A DNA stretch of 64,000 bases from the NCBI GenBank assembly GCA_008360975.2, contig CM039182.1, forward strand, positions 16,588,324 through 16,652,323, in the 5' to 3' direction. Source of the stretch: Lichenostomus cassidix (taxonomy: Eukaryota > Chordata > Aves > Passeriformes > Meliphagidae). The notes beneath the pieces were generated by a model. It saw only the letters and a list, made by a program, of their open reading frames with translations. It made no database searches and was not told the origin of the DNA. Shown here piece by piece: positions 13,284-25,138 of the stretch (position 1 is its first letter; every line of letters starts with the position of its first letter). Made by a program: the position numbers and the translations under genes.

Positions 13284-15869
13284 AGAATACTCTTCATTAC
13301 TCTACTTTCTGAAACAAAATTTACTATTTCACCATGATTTGTTTTCCACAAATTTTGTGAATAATATTTTTTGCTTGGTTGTTCATTGCAACTGAAAATG
13401 CTAAATAGTATCAGGCTTACTCCTCATCCTTCACAGTAGCCCGCCAGAAGCCTCCTCTCCAGTCATGATTCTTCACTGACAATCAGTGTATGTGATCTGC
13501 AAATCTCTGCTTCCACTGTGATCAGCCCATCTGTGAGTCACACACTGAACTCCCTCATCACACTCCTCCACAAACAGCTAGAACTCAAGTATTGCAGTGT
13601 CATGCCTGGTTTCTCTTTCACACCATAATCCCACCCAGCAGAGATAGCTTGTTCCACTGACCAATTCCATCCTTCCCACATAATGAGAAAAAAACAGTCT
13701 CTAGAGCTACTATTACTTGTATTGCAAATGCATGCACAAATGCACACCTACCTAGAAGGTATTGCATTGCAGCACAAGATTTTGCTACCTGAAGGAGGTC
13801 CTGAACTTGGATAAGACCTTGGAAAGGATAGGTTCCACTTCCACCTCTGAAGTCGTTCTGCTATCATGTTAACCTGATGTGCAAAACCACTCCTTTCTCA
13901 CAAAATCTGCCAGGGTGCTCTGACATGCCATCGAAAGATATCTGAGAGGTCTTGTGATACCTGTGCATCATTACAAAGCTCCTTCCAACCCACTGCTGCT
14001 TTTTTTCTAATCACAATAGCAATATCATTGAATATTAAAACACCAGATACTTTCTTTATCTTGTCTTTGAACTTTCCTACCCAAACTCAGTCTGCCATGA
14101 TAAAGCAGAATGTTTGCTACATTAAGGTGATTTTAAAAACAGCCCATGGAACTGTACAGCTGTATCTACAACATTTTTCTATAAATTAAATATTAATAGG
14201 AATACGGATGAGAATATTTTTCAGGATCCCAGTGCTCTAATAATCTTAAATACATTATATACTGCTGATTTTTTTTCTGTAAGATAATGTTTATTAGTCC
14301 CACTTCTACATGGTGCTCCAAGACTAAGCCTGCACGGTGTTTTTTAACAGCTGTGCTACATTTTACTAGTTTATACATAAAAAAGTAGACATTGAAGAAA
14401 TATGAAGCTGGAGCATTATACTGTCTAGTTAAGGCTAGTTATTGCTTGAGAATGGCAGGGATACAAAAGAGCTAAATAGGATTTTAATAATGCAGATTAT
14501 ATTGAGAAAAAAGCCACGACACAACAGAATGTGACTCATTTAATCAAAAAGAGCTGCAAAAATGAGAATTTCAACTTGAATGTGTATCATGGAAAATTGC
14601 TATATGAAATTGCTAAATTTACTGTCTAAAGCCCTGTTTTGTTGCATACCATAAAAGAAATTAACAAAGTAGCAAAGGTTTGCAGAAGAAAAGAGACATG
14701 AATTATACTAATGAAATTAATTAATTAGGTTAAGGCATGGTAACAAGAAAACAGACATTTCCATGACTGGTCTAATTTCCCTGACCAGCGAAACTTCATT
14801 CCCTATGAACTCCTACTGGATATGCAGACACTTTTTCAGCAAGTCGAGCTACTTCCCTCCCTAACCTGCCTCCCCCAGCCTTTCACTCTGTCCCCAGCCC
14901 TTAAACCCCTCATTTCTCTGCCGTTTTCTCCAGCAGCCAGGCCCGAGGCACAGCACCTACTGGTGCTGTGGGTTTCAGCCTTTGCTCTATGGGAACACGC
15001 ATAAGGTCTGTTTTCTGCCCCAAAACTGCTTTTCACAAAGCTTAGTAGGACTCAGTGCATACAACCTCTGGTGCTAAAATATGTCACTTCTAGGGAAGAG
15101 ACAGAAAAATGGTTGGAATAGTTATAAAAGTCCCTATAGTGTAAAAATCTCTATAGCTTGACCAAACCACTCCTTCTCCTGTCTTGCAAACAGACTGAAA
15201 TACCTAATCCTGTCAGTCAAGTTACAGCAGTAAAAACCCAAACAATTCAACAAGGCAGTATCAGACCAGCCCTCTGGACACTGCATTCTGCGACAGTAAC
15301 ATGTGCCTTCAAAACAGTTTTTCTTCCTTTTGTTTCATGCGAGATAACAACCACTACAGAAATCACTACAGACCACATCCAGTGACAAAATCCAACAGTG
15401 AATGCATCTGTCTGAAACTATTTCACTCTTACCCTTCACAAAAAAAACCCCCAACAATTCAATATGAATTAAATCCTCTCCTTTTTTTGAGCGTTCAACC
15501 AAGGCCCCATGACTGCCTGACATTTCAAAAAAACAGTCTGGTTCACCACTACAGCTAATGGTCATCTCACTTTGCTGAGTTACACAGTAACCACTTCTCC
15601 AAGACAAAACCTCTATGCAGTGCTTCATCTCTAGTGTCCCATTTCATGGAACCACTGGGTAGTGGTGTATTGGCACTAAGGAACTGTCACCTACTGGCAC
15701 TATGACCTGTGAAATACTGGCCTAGGGATTATCCAGCTCTACAGGCTACAACTCCCAAGGTGCCTTCTGCCCCTTTCTGCACCACATTCCCACCAGACAC
15801 TTTTACACAAGATCATCTGTATCCTCTTTCCCAGCCCCAGCTGACCTAGAGGAGGTCATATATGTCGTG

Positions 15870-16290
15870 TGTTATGGTTAGGAATGGTATTCCCCAGTCC
15901 AGTGGTCCCACTGTAACACCCCAGACCACACACACTGCTTACCCACTTCCCACCGCCTCCCCCCAGGGTAGGATGAAGAGAAGAATTCAAAGCACAAAAA
16001 GGTAAAGATCACAGGATGAGATAAGAACAATTTACCAGAAACAGCAATGAAATAAGAAAACCATCAGTAACAGCAACAATACCAATAACAGAGAGTACAA
16101 GTTAGGGGAATGATTCACACACAAGTGCTCCCCAGTTGCCACCCAACTGCATGCCCCGGCAAAACCTCCACCCTGGGTCCCCCCTGCACATGGTGTGAGA
16201 GGATTTCTAATAACCCCAGGGTCCTGGCCATCCCCCTCCTGGCTGATGCTGACTTTAACCTGTCCTGGCTGGAACAGGACGCCATGTCCT
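15870..16290 (-). mobile_element. Degraded avian endogenous retrovirus LTR
   Basis: Read on the minus strand, the segment has taaattgttcttatctcatc, then tttacctttttgtgctttg, a gattc-like stretch, 'ctaccctggggggaggcggt' and an end at ...ccataaca. This is the layout of the 3' half of a common avian ERV LTR: a TAAA-TTGTTCTTATCTCA block, then a C/G-rich ggggg block, ending in ACA. No internal retroviral genes flank it. I could not find a matching target duplication, so the far border (about 16290) is approximate. It looks old and truncated. Confidence 0.7.
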
Positions 16291-16384
16291 CACCACTGAT
16301 GCTTCAAGAAACAAACTGACATCATCTTTGGGTTCTTTGCTAGCATAAGTCTCCTCTTTGGTAAGACACGGGAGCACAAACAAG

Positions 16385-16520
16385 AGAATCACAGAATCAT
16401 TGAATTGTTTAGGGCAAAAAAGACCCTTAAAATCAAGTCCTGCCATAAACCTAACACTGCCAAATGAGCCACTAAACCATGTCCTGCACTGAAACATGTC
16501 TCGAAACACCTGCACGCTAC
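16385..16520 (-). mobile_element. CR1 LINE 3' fragment
   Basis: The plus strand reads gaatcacagaatcattgaat, followed by the CR1 stretch with aagacccttaaaatcaagtc and actaaaccatgtcctgcact. This is the reverse complement of a CR1 3' end, subfamily with 'actgccaa...ccactaaaccatgtcc'. It sits about 100 bp from the LTR remnant at 15870-16290. Confidence 0.85.
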
Positions 16521-18124
16521 CCACACTGCTTTTCTCCTCCTTTCTTTATCACCTCCAAAATCTGTAGGAAGGTCCACTACTTGCTCCAACTGTACCAGAT
16601 GGCAAAGCACAGCAATGTAATCTTAGCACAGCATTTAGATGAAATGCAGAATTGCATCACAGTCTTAACATCTTGTTCTCCCACTAACACACCCATCCCA
16701 CCATCACTCCTTAAAAAAACATGGATTATGTCATTGTCATGCTTCCCATACCTGAAACATCACCATCCCCAGACCTTCTCATTCTCCTCACTTCCCCACT
16801 CTCCTCAGTTTCTCTTATTAATATAAGAAATGGAGATTCCCACGAACTAGAGACCACATTCCTGGGTTTCATTTTCCTAAAATATCTGAAAGCTATCCTA
16901 TGTATACACACACATATGCATACATTTGTCTGTATGTATGGAACTTTGTTTCATTCTTGTGCTTTAGTCCAGAATTAAGGATTCTGTATTAATACTGACA
17001 CCAAGATGACATAAATTCACACAATATTAAAAATAATGAGATAACCTGTTCATAAAATACAGGGTTTGAAAAAGGACATAGAGAGTCTTCAGTCACAGAA
17101 ATATACTGAAAGGTGCAACATCAGCAGCTCCTTTAAAACCCAAAAAGTTAAATGTGAAACATCATTATTTCTTGAGAGAATTATTTTGAAAAATTAATTG
17201 TTAAGGAAAGTATTGTATTTTATGTTCATAGCTCTTCAGCTAGATTTCTTAAATTAAGCTCATTTCCATGCCCCCATCCTTCCACCCCCATAAACATCAG
17301 CTCATTATTTTAAAAAAGCACAGAGAATAAGAAAGAGGCAATTAAGGATGAGGCACTGTAGAAATTGACTGTGACAGGTGTTCAAAGAATGAATCAGTAC
17401 ATGACTTCCCTGTTCTTTTACTCTTCCTTAAGCATCTGCTTTTGACTTCTTTTCTGATTTCCCCTTGATGCTTGACCCTAACAAAATCTTTTAGACCTCC
17501 TTAGGAAGCGAGGAGCCACAGGAAAATTAAAAAAGCTACTAAGAAAACAAGTGTTTCCAGTGACTCCTACCTGGCTTTGGTTAACCTTCATGCTCCAATG
17601 CTACTCAAAGCACCTCATTTGTTGAGAACTACAGCATTAGACTTTCTCATTATCATTAATAGCTACCTTTACACTATGTTGGTTTTCCCATTTAACTCAG
17701 AAAAATCACAAGTTCCTTGCTGGCAATTGTTTTTTCCCCCAGGCAGGAGACAGGCTAGCTGCAGGAGGGAACCAGTGCTTGTCATGAGTATTCGTGGTGT
17801 TTGCAGTAAGCCATTCCTCAACCCTGTAAGAACTGTGGATTGAATTAGGTCTGCCAAAATTTTATACCAAATTTCTATTAGCATCGCATTCTTCCTAGGA
17901 GCACAATTGCTGTGAATGTGTATAATAAAACGTAAATAAAACTTGACTCAGTCTTCTGCAAGGCACACTCTGGGACTGAGAGTGTGAAAGACCACAGTAT
18001 CATGAATAGAGGAAAAGAATGGTCAGGATATCTGGGTGGAAAACAAAAGATAGATTCCTAGAGAAAGTAATTCTAGATTAACATACTTAATATGTTTTTT
18101 TCCCTCTTTGTGTTACACAAAGAA

Positions 18125-18945
18125 ATACAAAATTATTCAAGTTGGAATTACCTCAGAAGGCCATCTAATGCTCACACCAGGCTAGTGAATCCAGACCAGG
18201 TTACTCAGGGCTTTATCCAGTTGGGTCTTGAAAACCTCCAAGTATGGAAATTCATAACCTCATGAGCAGCCAGCTCCAGTGCTTAACCACCCTGACACTG
18301 AAAATTCGTTCCTTGTATAACACTGACCCTGATATTAATTCAAATTGTATAAAGCTGAAATCTCCTATTTCAATTTGTCACTGTCTTTTGTTCTCCCGAT
18401 ACACATTGCTGTAAAGAACATGGCTCCACCTCCCTGTGGGTGTTGGATAGCTCATGCTAGGTTCCTCCAATGCCATATTTTGTCCATGCTGAACAAGCCC
18501 TGCTACCTCAGCCTATCCTTGCAAGACAAATGCTCCAAGCCCTGACCATTTTGATGGCCATTCACTGAACTCACCTAAGTTCGCTGATGTCTGGACACAT
18601 CATTGCAGATATGGTCTGAGTAAAGGAGAATAATCACTTCCCTCAGCCTTCAGGCTGCTGTCCCATTGATCCAGTCCAGTCTGCTGCTATCCTTCATTGC
18701 TTTGTGATGATGATCAAGGATGAGGATGTAGTGCATTCTTGGTTTCTTACTCAATTTTGTCCTATTTGCCAACCCTGTCAGCACAGGGCTCAAGTAATAC
18801 CAAACAGCTGAATGAGCAAAGCAGAAGTGCAAGACTTTATGCCAAATTTTTCAGCCTGTCCTCACTTCATACGAATGGAAGATCAACTGCCCTGTCAGGA
18901 TAGCTTGCTTCCTGACATCATGTAAAATCATATAAACAACCTGTT
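18125..18945 (-). mobile_element. CR1 LINE 3' fragment, long and diverged
   Basis: About 820 bp align in order with reverse-complemented CR1. The 3' end has caagttggaattacctcaga and tggtttatccagttgggtct-like text (here ctttatccagttgggtcttg). This is followed by a middle part with catgctgaacaagccctgct. The 5' part has gagcaaagcagaagtgcaag and tttcagcctgtcctcacttc, matching the 'gctgaacttcatgaggtt... cagcctgtcc' region. Substitutions are frequent, which makes this one of the oldest CR1 pieces here. Confidence 0.82.
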
Positions 18946-20177
18946 AGGATTGCAGAGCTGCAGTGACAACATGAGCCACCCACAGTCTAAGGCTGATTAT
19001 CTATCTGAGCTATAGATAACAAAGCATCCAAGCAAAGTCACTGGCTCCCTCTCTTCTATACTGCTCTAGTTGCTTTACTTTTTGCATCAGAAATTGTTCA
19101 TCCCAGAAAATAGCACGAGGGTATGGGATTTTCTTGATCAATTTCACTGCAAAGTTGTGGCCAGACACAGCATTATACAATCAGAGTTTATTAGCCTAAG
19201 TGTACACTTGTAACCAGGGACACAAATAAAAGGGAGCTGCAATCAGGAGCTCTGTTTCAATGGGAAAATAGGGGTTTCCACCTAAAATGTGACAAGTCAA
19301 TAATGCATCAAGAAACACAAGATATTTTTACTTCTCATTCAATTTATGAGCATAATATCAAACTTCCTGTAACATGCCAACACAGTAATGAAACTAAGAT
19401 AAAAAGATGAGTGAGCATCCTTCATCCAATATGTCCAAGTATCAATATACTGCTTATCTCTTTGCTTGAATAAAAATACTTACAGAATGTAACAGTAATT
19501 TTTTTCATTAAAGTTTAAAGAGGGGAAAGTATTAGGATTCTATCCAGCATACACAGAAAAGGCTTCAATTTTTAAGAGGACTGTAGAAGCAGGAATTTAA
19601 GTTGGGTCTCTAAATCTTAAATCTGAGTCACATGTGAATGTATACCAACCCCATGGAACCCAGAATTTGCCTCATATTTTTGCTGGCAGGTACTAATACC
19701 TGTGAGTGTGTAGCTGTCTGCTATGACTACAGGAATAAAACAGCCCTTGATTTAAGAACCATAAAAAAACATAGTAAGTACACACACAATGGTCTATTAT
19801 TGTTTTACTCACCATTTCCGTGTCTAAACACTTCAAAAGCATCTCTCTATGAACACGTTACAGAAAAATTTTTGAACACTCTGAACACTTCTTTATTTTT
19901 TATATTCAAGGAAAATACATTCACCTCCTGTGAAAAGGGGTTTGTGCACAATTTTACAGTTGATGTATACATATTTTTTATCAAATTCTGTCAGCATTCA
20001 TAGCTCTCAACTCAGATTAATAGCATATAATTTGAGCAAGAAAATTGAGGAGAAATATACAGTGGGTTTAAAATCTGAAACAGCACTTGTTTATGATAAT
20101 ATTTGCAGCTCTTCCATCTAAGTACCCACACAGATTGCACATACTCCCACAGAGATGGAAATTAATATGTGAAATAC

Positions 20178-20287
20178 CTGTGCAGCTTGAGTGTCACAGT
20201 TCCATAAACAGTAGCAAAGCCCAGAAGACGAACCCATCTTAGGAGAACACAGCGAAATATACTTGGCTCAAAATACAAAATGACAAC
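20178..20287 (-). CDS. GPR158: GPR158 internal coding exon (first extracellular loop and TM3)
   Basis: This 110-bp exon encodes 36 complete codons plus two bases. It begins VVILYFEPSIFRC and continues LLRWVRLLGFATVYGTVTLK. This is the end of TM2, the short first extracellular loop and TM3 of GPR158. The cysteine in FRC sits at the top of TM3, where class C receptors place the conserved disulfide to the second extracellular loop. The acceptor on the minus strand is a strong polypyrimidine tract ending ttctatag, and the donor is CACAG/gtatttc. The exon starts in phase 0 and ends in phase 2 (codon AG/G, giving Arg). This fits the upstream exon, and the Arg-Val-Leu-Lys continuation known for the family would follow in the next exon, which I do not find in the window. 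Confidence 0.9.
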
Positions 20288-21741
20288 CTATAGAACAGAA
20301 AGACAGAGAGAGCTTCAGTACTGCTTTCATGAGAAAGTAGTTCTTCATTCAAATGCAGAATAGTTGCAAAACAGGACAGCAGACACATTTCAGCTCGTAC
20401 TGCTGTATATTTAGATTTTCTAGTAAAGCATCGGGATGATCAGATCAACCAGCTGGCACAGTTCTAGGCACCAACTCCTTTTTGAAGGGAGCTGGCAAAA
20501 GCCCTGTGACAGACTGTGAAGTGACAACACTTTTAAATGCAATTCCACTGACTTTTCTTAACTGAGTGAAAACATACAGCCAGAGAAGAGGATAGAACAG
20601 ACAAGGACATTTTCCTTGAGCTAGTCAAGTGAAATGCAGCTGGCTTAATTCTGGTTTGATAGGCTGTATTTACTAGGTTACACTTCAAAGTCATGCCTAA
20701 TAAACCTAGCAAAATGATAGCTGCTCATTTTACTCTACCAAACTAAAAATGATTGCACTAGCTTCTTTCTATCCAAAATACAAAACATTTATGACACATT
20801 TGACTCTTTCTTCCCCACATATTTTGCCTAAGCTATACAAATCTCCCTATGCATCATCACTTTCCTAGGGAAAATAATCTTTTTGTTCACCTACGTATTT
20901 CTCTAATCCCAACAAAAAAGGCCCTGCCAGCCTTTTGCCCTGTTTACCAAGAACCATGCACAAGGACAACACTCCATAAGCAGTAACACAAAGCAGTAAC
21001 TTCAAAGCTACTATACTTCTATGTATAGTGCATATAGAAGCTTCAGTATCAAGTAAAGTACCACTCTTCTCTCAAACAGGGTTCATCAGTGAACTCAGTC
21101 ACGATTTGAACCAGGAGTCCACTTCTTCTCATTCCAACACACACTGTCCCTGGTGTCCTGACAGTTGATCCCATATTCCTTCCCACTCATTTGGCCCCAC
21201 CAGGAGCCTGCTGTGCCAGGGACTTGTTGGGATGCTGCCTTCACCCCACCTGTAGACCCTGCTTGGTCCAGCAAACCTAGATCCTGTGCATTCAATGTGT
21301 CTGACCAGAACCTGGTCAAAAACCTCAATGCACCATAGTACAAATTAATTAGGTAATCCCGGTCTAGAGAAAGCAAGCACTGAAACATTTCAGGCCATCT
21401 GTCACAGCTTCATTTACAGTCAGTACATTCTGGCAGCAGAGGTAGTATTGTGCCTACTGGCTGCCACATATTATTTTCCTAAGTAAATGCTCTTCTATGT
21501 GGGAATTCAAGTCCAGGATATTGGCCAAAAGCCCAGGACTACATCCTTTGGGTGACATAGACTTCTCTAGAAAAGTGGGGGCAAAAATGGCAGATGTGGG
21601 CTGAGAGAGATGGAAGCTGCTGTGCTTCTCTGGCATGCTTTTTTATACAGCAGAATCAAATTATTTATTTTAAAAATATGATTTGCTGAATCATATAAAT
21701 TTGCAAAATTTAATCTGCTTTTTTCACTGTTATTGGACTGA

Positions 21742-21950
21742 CATAGAATGGCAGAATATACTGAGTTGGAAGAAACTCATAAGTCCAACTCCTGGCACTG
21801 GGTTGGACACCCCAAGAGTCACACCACGAGCCTGAGAGTATTGTCCAAATGCTTCTTGAACTCCATCAGGCTTGATGCTGTGACCACTTCCCTGGAGAGC
21901 TGTTCCAGTGCCCAACCTCCCTCTGGGTGAAAAACTTTTTCCTGATTTGA
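21742..21950 (-). mobile_element. CR1 LINE 3' fragment
   Basis: The plus strand starts acatagaatggcagaatata, then gttggaagaaactcataagt, ccaactcctggcactgggtt, agagtcacaccacgagcctg and tgtgaccacttccctggaga. It is closely related to the copies at 12640-13283 and 35805-36300. It is truncated after 'ggtgaaaaactttttcctga'. Confidence 0.92.
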
Positions 21951-22138
21951 CATGCTACAGTGTAGATATTTTCTGGGATTTTGATCAATTCTGCATGTAG
22001 GAAAGGCAGCAGTGTGCAGCTTTTCTCCTTGGAAAAACAGCTGAAAAACCAAAATGCATCCACACATGCATGACCATGCTTGGGCAAACAGAACATCCAG
22101 CAAAAAGTTTCTCAGAAAGACCTGAATGGCAGCAATCA

Positions 22139-22170
22139 TATCCTAATATACAATTACATATATTAGGATA
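22139..22170. repeat. Perfect 12-bp inverted repeat (hairpin)
   Basis: The arm tatcctaatata (22139-22150) is exactly complementary to tatattaggata (22159-22170), with an 8-nt loop. Its role is unknown. It lies about 190 bp right of a CR1 end. Confidence 0.8.
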
Positions 22171-25054
22171 GTTGCAGAACCTGAGCAAAGTCTGTATCAG
22201 TAACTTGTCTCCTGAGGTTTGCCAGGGGGCAGAAAATACCACATTTCATCTTTGATTCTTCCAAACAAGAAAAACAATGTCAAAAAAAGACTGGCATACA
22301 GACTCTGAACATTTCAAAGTTGATTTGAAAGCAGAATTTTTCAGATAATTGAAATGGGAAGGTCTGAAAACTCTCCAGGCATAGAATTTTCTGAACAAGG
22401 GCAACAGCTCTCTTTGCCATGCAATCTGACACAGCAATTTCATCTGCCGCTGCTTGTTGGAACATTAACTGCTTGTGTCTAGAAAATCTCATTGATTTGC
22501 ATTGAATCATTTGTATGAGCAGCTGAGGCATTTGGCTAGATATCAACCAAGAAACCACCACTTCAAATGCAGCCTGGTGTGAGCTGGCATGTAACAGCTC
22601 ACCAGGAAGGGTTGCAGAGGCAAGGCTCTGTTGGAGAAAACTGTTCTCATTTTCCCATTTGATAGACACATTTTAACTGCTCCTTCACCCAGTGGTGATG
22701 GTAAGACTTCATGCATGTTTGAGACCCTTTTGGATCTTCCTGTGTTTATATGATGGAGAAAGCTGCAGTGCCTTCACAAGGGCCAGTGCCCATTTCTACC
22801 TTTTCTTGCACATGGTCTGCCATGGACCCAAGCTCGGAAGAGCAAGAATTGCTATATGTACATTTTGCTTTCTTAGGCATTGCAGAAAGCTATTCTAAGA
22901 ATATGTCATTCCCATTTTCATCAGGGCCCACCAGGATGTTCAGGTGACTGCCCTCTCTAAACTGTTGTCAGCATTATGTCTCTTATAAGCACCATGAATT
23001 TTAGAGGCACAATTTTTTAATTGAATAATCTTTAATGGATTGGAGCCAAGGGGCTATAGAAACACTGCCCTGGAATCCTGGCTCAATTTTTTAATCCAAG
23101 TAGAATAATACAACTCTTACAAAGAATCTAGTCCAAAGTATGGCTGCTGCACTCCACCCTTCACTCTCTCTAGCTAAAAAAAACCCCAACAAAACCCCAA
23201 ATAAAAAAAAGAGGAACACAGAGAAGTCTCAGATTGGTCTCATATCAGCCCTTTCTACCTCATCAAAAACCCCATTCCCTACTTTTATCCCCAGAGTTAA
23301 GCCTTCTTCCAGTGACAACAAATACACAGCAAAAGGTTGCTGAGCTCCAAGTGAGTAGCTCCAAGGACGAACACCAGATTCATGCACATATCCAGGCTGC
23401 TCTCAGCAGAACAAGGGAATCCCTCAGTTCTAAAAGACTACCATGCCCACCAAAAATCTGATAACATTTCATTTTCCCTTTTTTCATTTATGATGCATTA
23501 GACCATGATCTCCTTAAAAATTTTGGGAGGTTTTGCTGATGGATGTAACAAAACCTCTTTACTGTATATAAAAAAACATGTTATTGTTGTTATCATCTGT
23601 TTTGCTAGCTCCTGGCATCCACTTAGATACTAGACACCAGTTTTTACTACTTAAACAAAAAAAATGTGGGGAAAAATTATTTGGAAACCAGAAGAGGATA
23701 AGCCAAACAGTGGCTGTTCATGGCTGCATGTTCATGTTCCAGTTACTGCAGCTGTGCGTGACACTTCACGAACTGTGGCTCGTCTTTGTCATTTGGACAA
23801 ATGCATTTAGATGTTTGCTTTTAAACTCAACGTGGTTTAAGCTATTATTATCCTTGCCAAAACATTGTTCCAGTAGTCACGCTACCACTTGTGGAGTCAG
23901 AGATGGAAAGACCTTTTAAGGTCACCGGCTAACTGTCAAGTGCGTTTAGAGCTGGAGAATTACGGACACAGAAGAGGGACTTAGCCTGCTGACACAGCGA
24001 TCAGCCAGCTCAGTTATTCATCTGACATGATGAACAGACACACACACACTCTCTAAAGACAACAGCTGAAGTCAATAAAAGCACCTCACACATTACAGCA
24101 AATTTCCTTATCAGGACAGTAGGACAGTAAAAGTGCAAAGAGAAGTAATGCTGAACTACTGAATGTTCAAAAATGTAACAGAGTTCATCCACACAAAAAA
24201 CTGGGAATTCATGAGTTTTATAGGCTCAGTGCCATTGCTTCTTAAAAGATAAACAGCATTTAGAAAGATTCTTAAAAAAAAATACACTTTATTAGAGCCC
24301 TATAATGTTAATAGTAAGTAAAACTGCATCGCAAAATGCGCTTTCGTCTTTCACATTAACTTTACTGTGCACATTAAAATATGGTTAACTCTGCCCTTCA
24401 CCTTGGCACCAGATCCAGGCAAAAATACTTTAATACTGTACACTCTCCCAAGAGGCACAGACTGGATTCAGTCTGCCTAAATCAAACATATAATTTCTTC
24501 CTAGTTTTAGGGGGTCTAGTAAATCAGGCCTACTAATGCAAATTCCATAGATAACCCAGGGATAAAGAAAGGTACCTTGAAGAAGTTCACCTTCAGCTGC
24601 TTGGACAGAAACTTGGACTAAAGGCTTCAAGTACGCATCTCCACTGACTAGAACGACGCTACAGCACTTATTTTAGGGAGTTTGCTTCACTATATGTCAA
24701 TTAATAATCTGCATTAGGAGGACTAAGCCAAGCACTTTATAGCCAGCTATAACAATTTTGTAATGTATTTAAGCCAAGTACTTTTTACTTCAATTATTAA
24801 ACCATAGAAGTCACATGAATAGATCGAAAACTCATTTTCCTCTATGATCATTAAATTGCTATACTTCATGTTGAGAGGGAATGGGAAACAGTATAATGTC
24901 TCAAAAGATCAGAAGTCAAAGAACTTAAAAAAATACAGGTATTGTCAGTGCTAAAAATCTTAAAGCAAAACATGAAAAATTTTGAGCACAACCTTAACTC
25001 CAAAAGCCCCAAAGTATTCAAAATTTTTGAACTCTTATTTTTGCCCTTGGTTGT

Positions 25055-25138
25055 AGAATCATACTGAGGTCTAGGTTGGAATGGACCTTTAAAGATCATC
25101 TATTTCCTAATGCTGTGGACAAGGATGATATCCATGTT
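25055..25138 (-). mobile_element. CR1 LINE 3' end, very short
   Basis: Only the terminal part remains: tgtagaatcatactgaggtc, taggttggaatggaccttta and aagatcatctatttcctaat. This is reverse-complemented CR1. Its small size and divergence make the right border uncertain. Confidence 0.75.

Larger units (their letters stand above)
1..20177 (-). other. GPR158: GPR158 intron downstream of the TM3 exon (partial, runs off the window)
   Basis: This follows the GTATTT donor of the TM3 exon on the minus strand and continues past base 1. The next GPR158 exon should encode the intracellular loop and TM4, with an SRTAQRIPYM-like stretch. I found no such frame, so the intron is at least 20,177 bp long. It contains seven CR1 fragments and one worn LTR, listed separately. 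I see nothing identifiable in about 1.3-4.3, 6.3-12.6, 13.3-15.85, 16.6-18.1 and 18.95-20.17 kb. Confidence 0.8.

Noticed and set aside
23880..23960. Short CR1-like phrase (gagatggaaagaccttttaa followed by ggtcacc)
   Set aside because: It resembles the CR1 3' end over about 30 bases only, without neighbouring CR1 sequence. This is too little to call.
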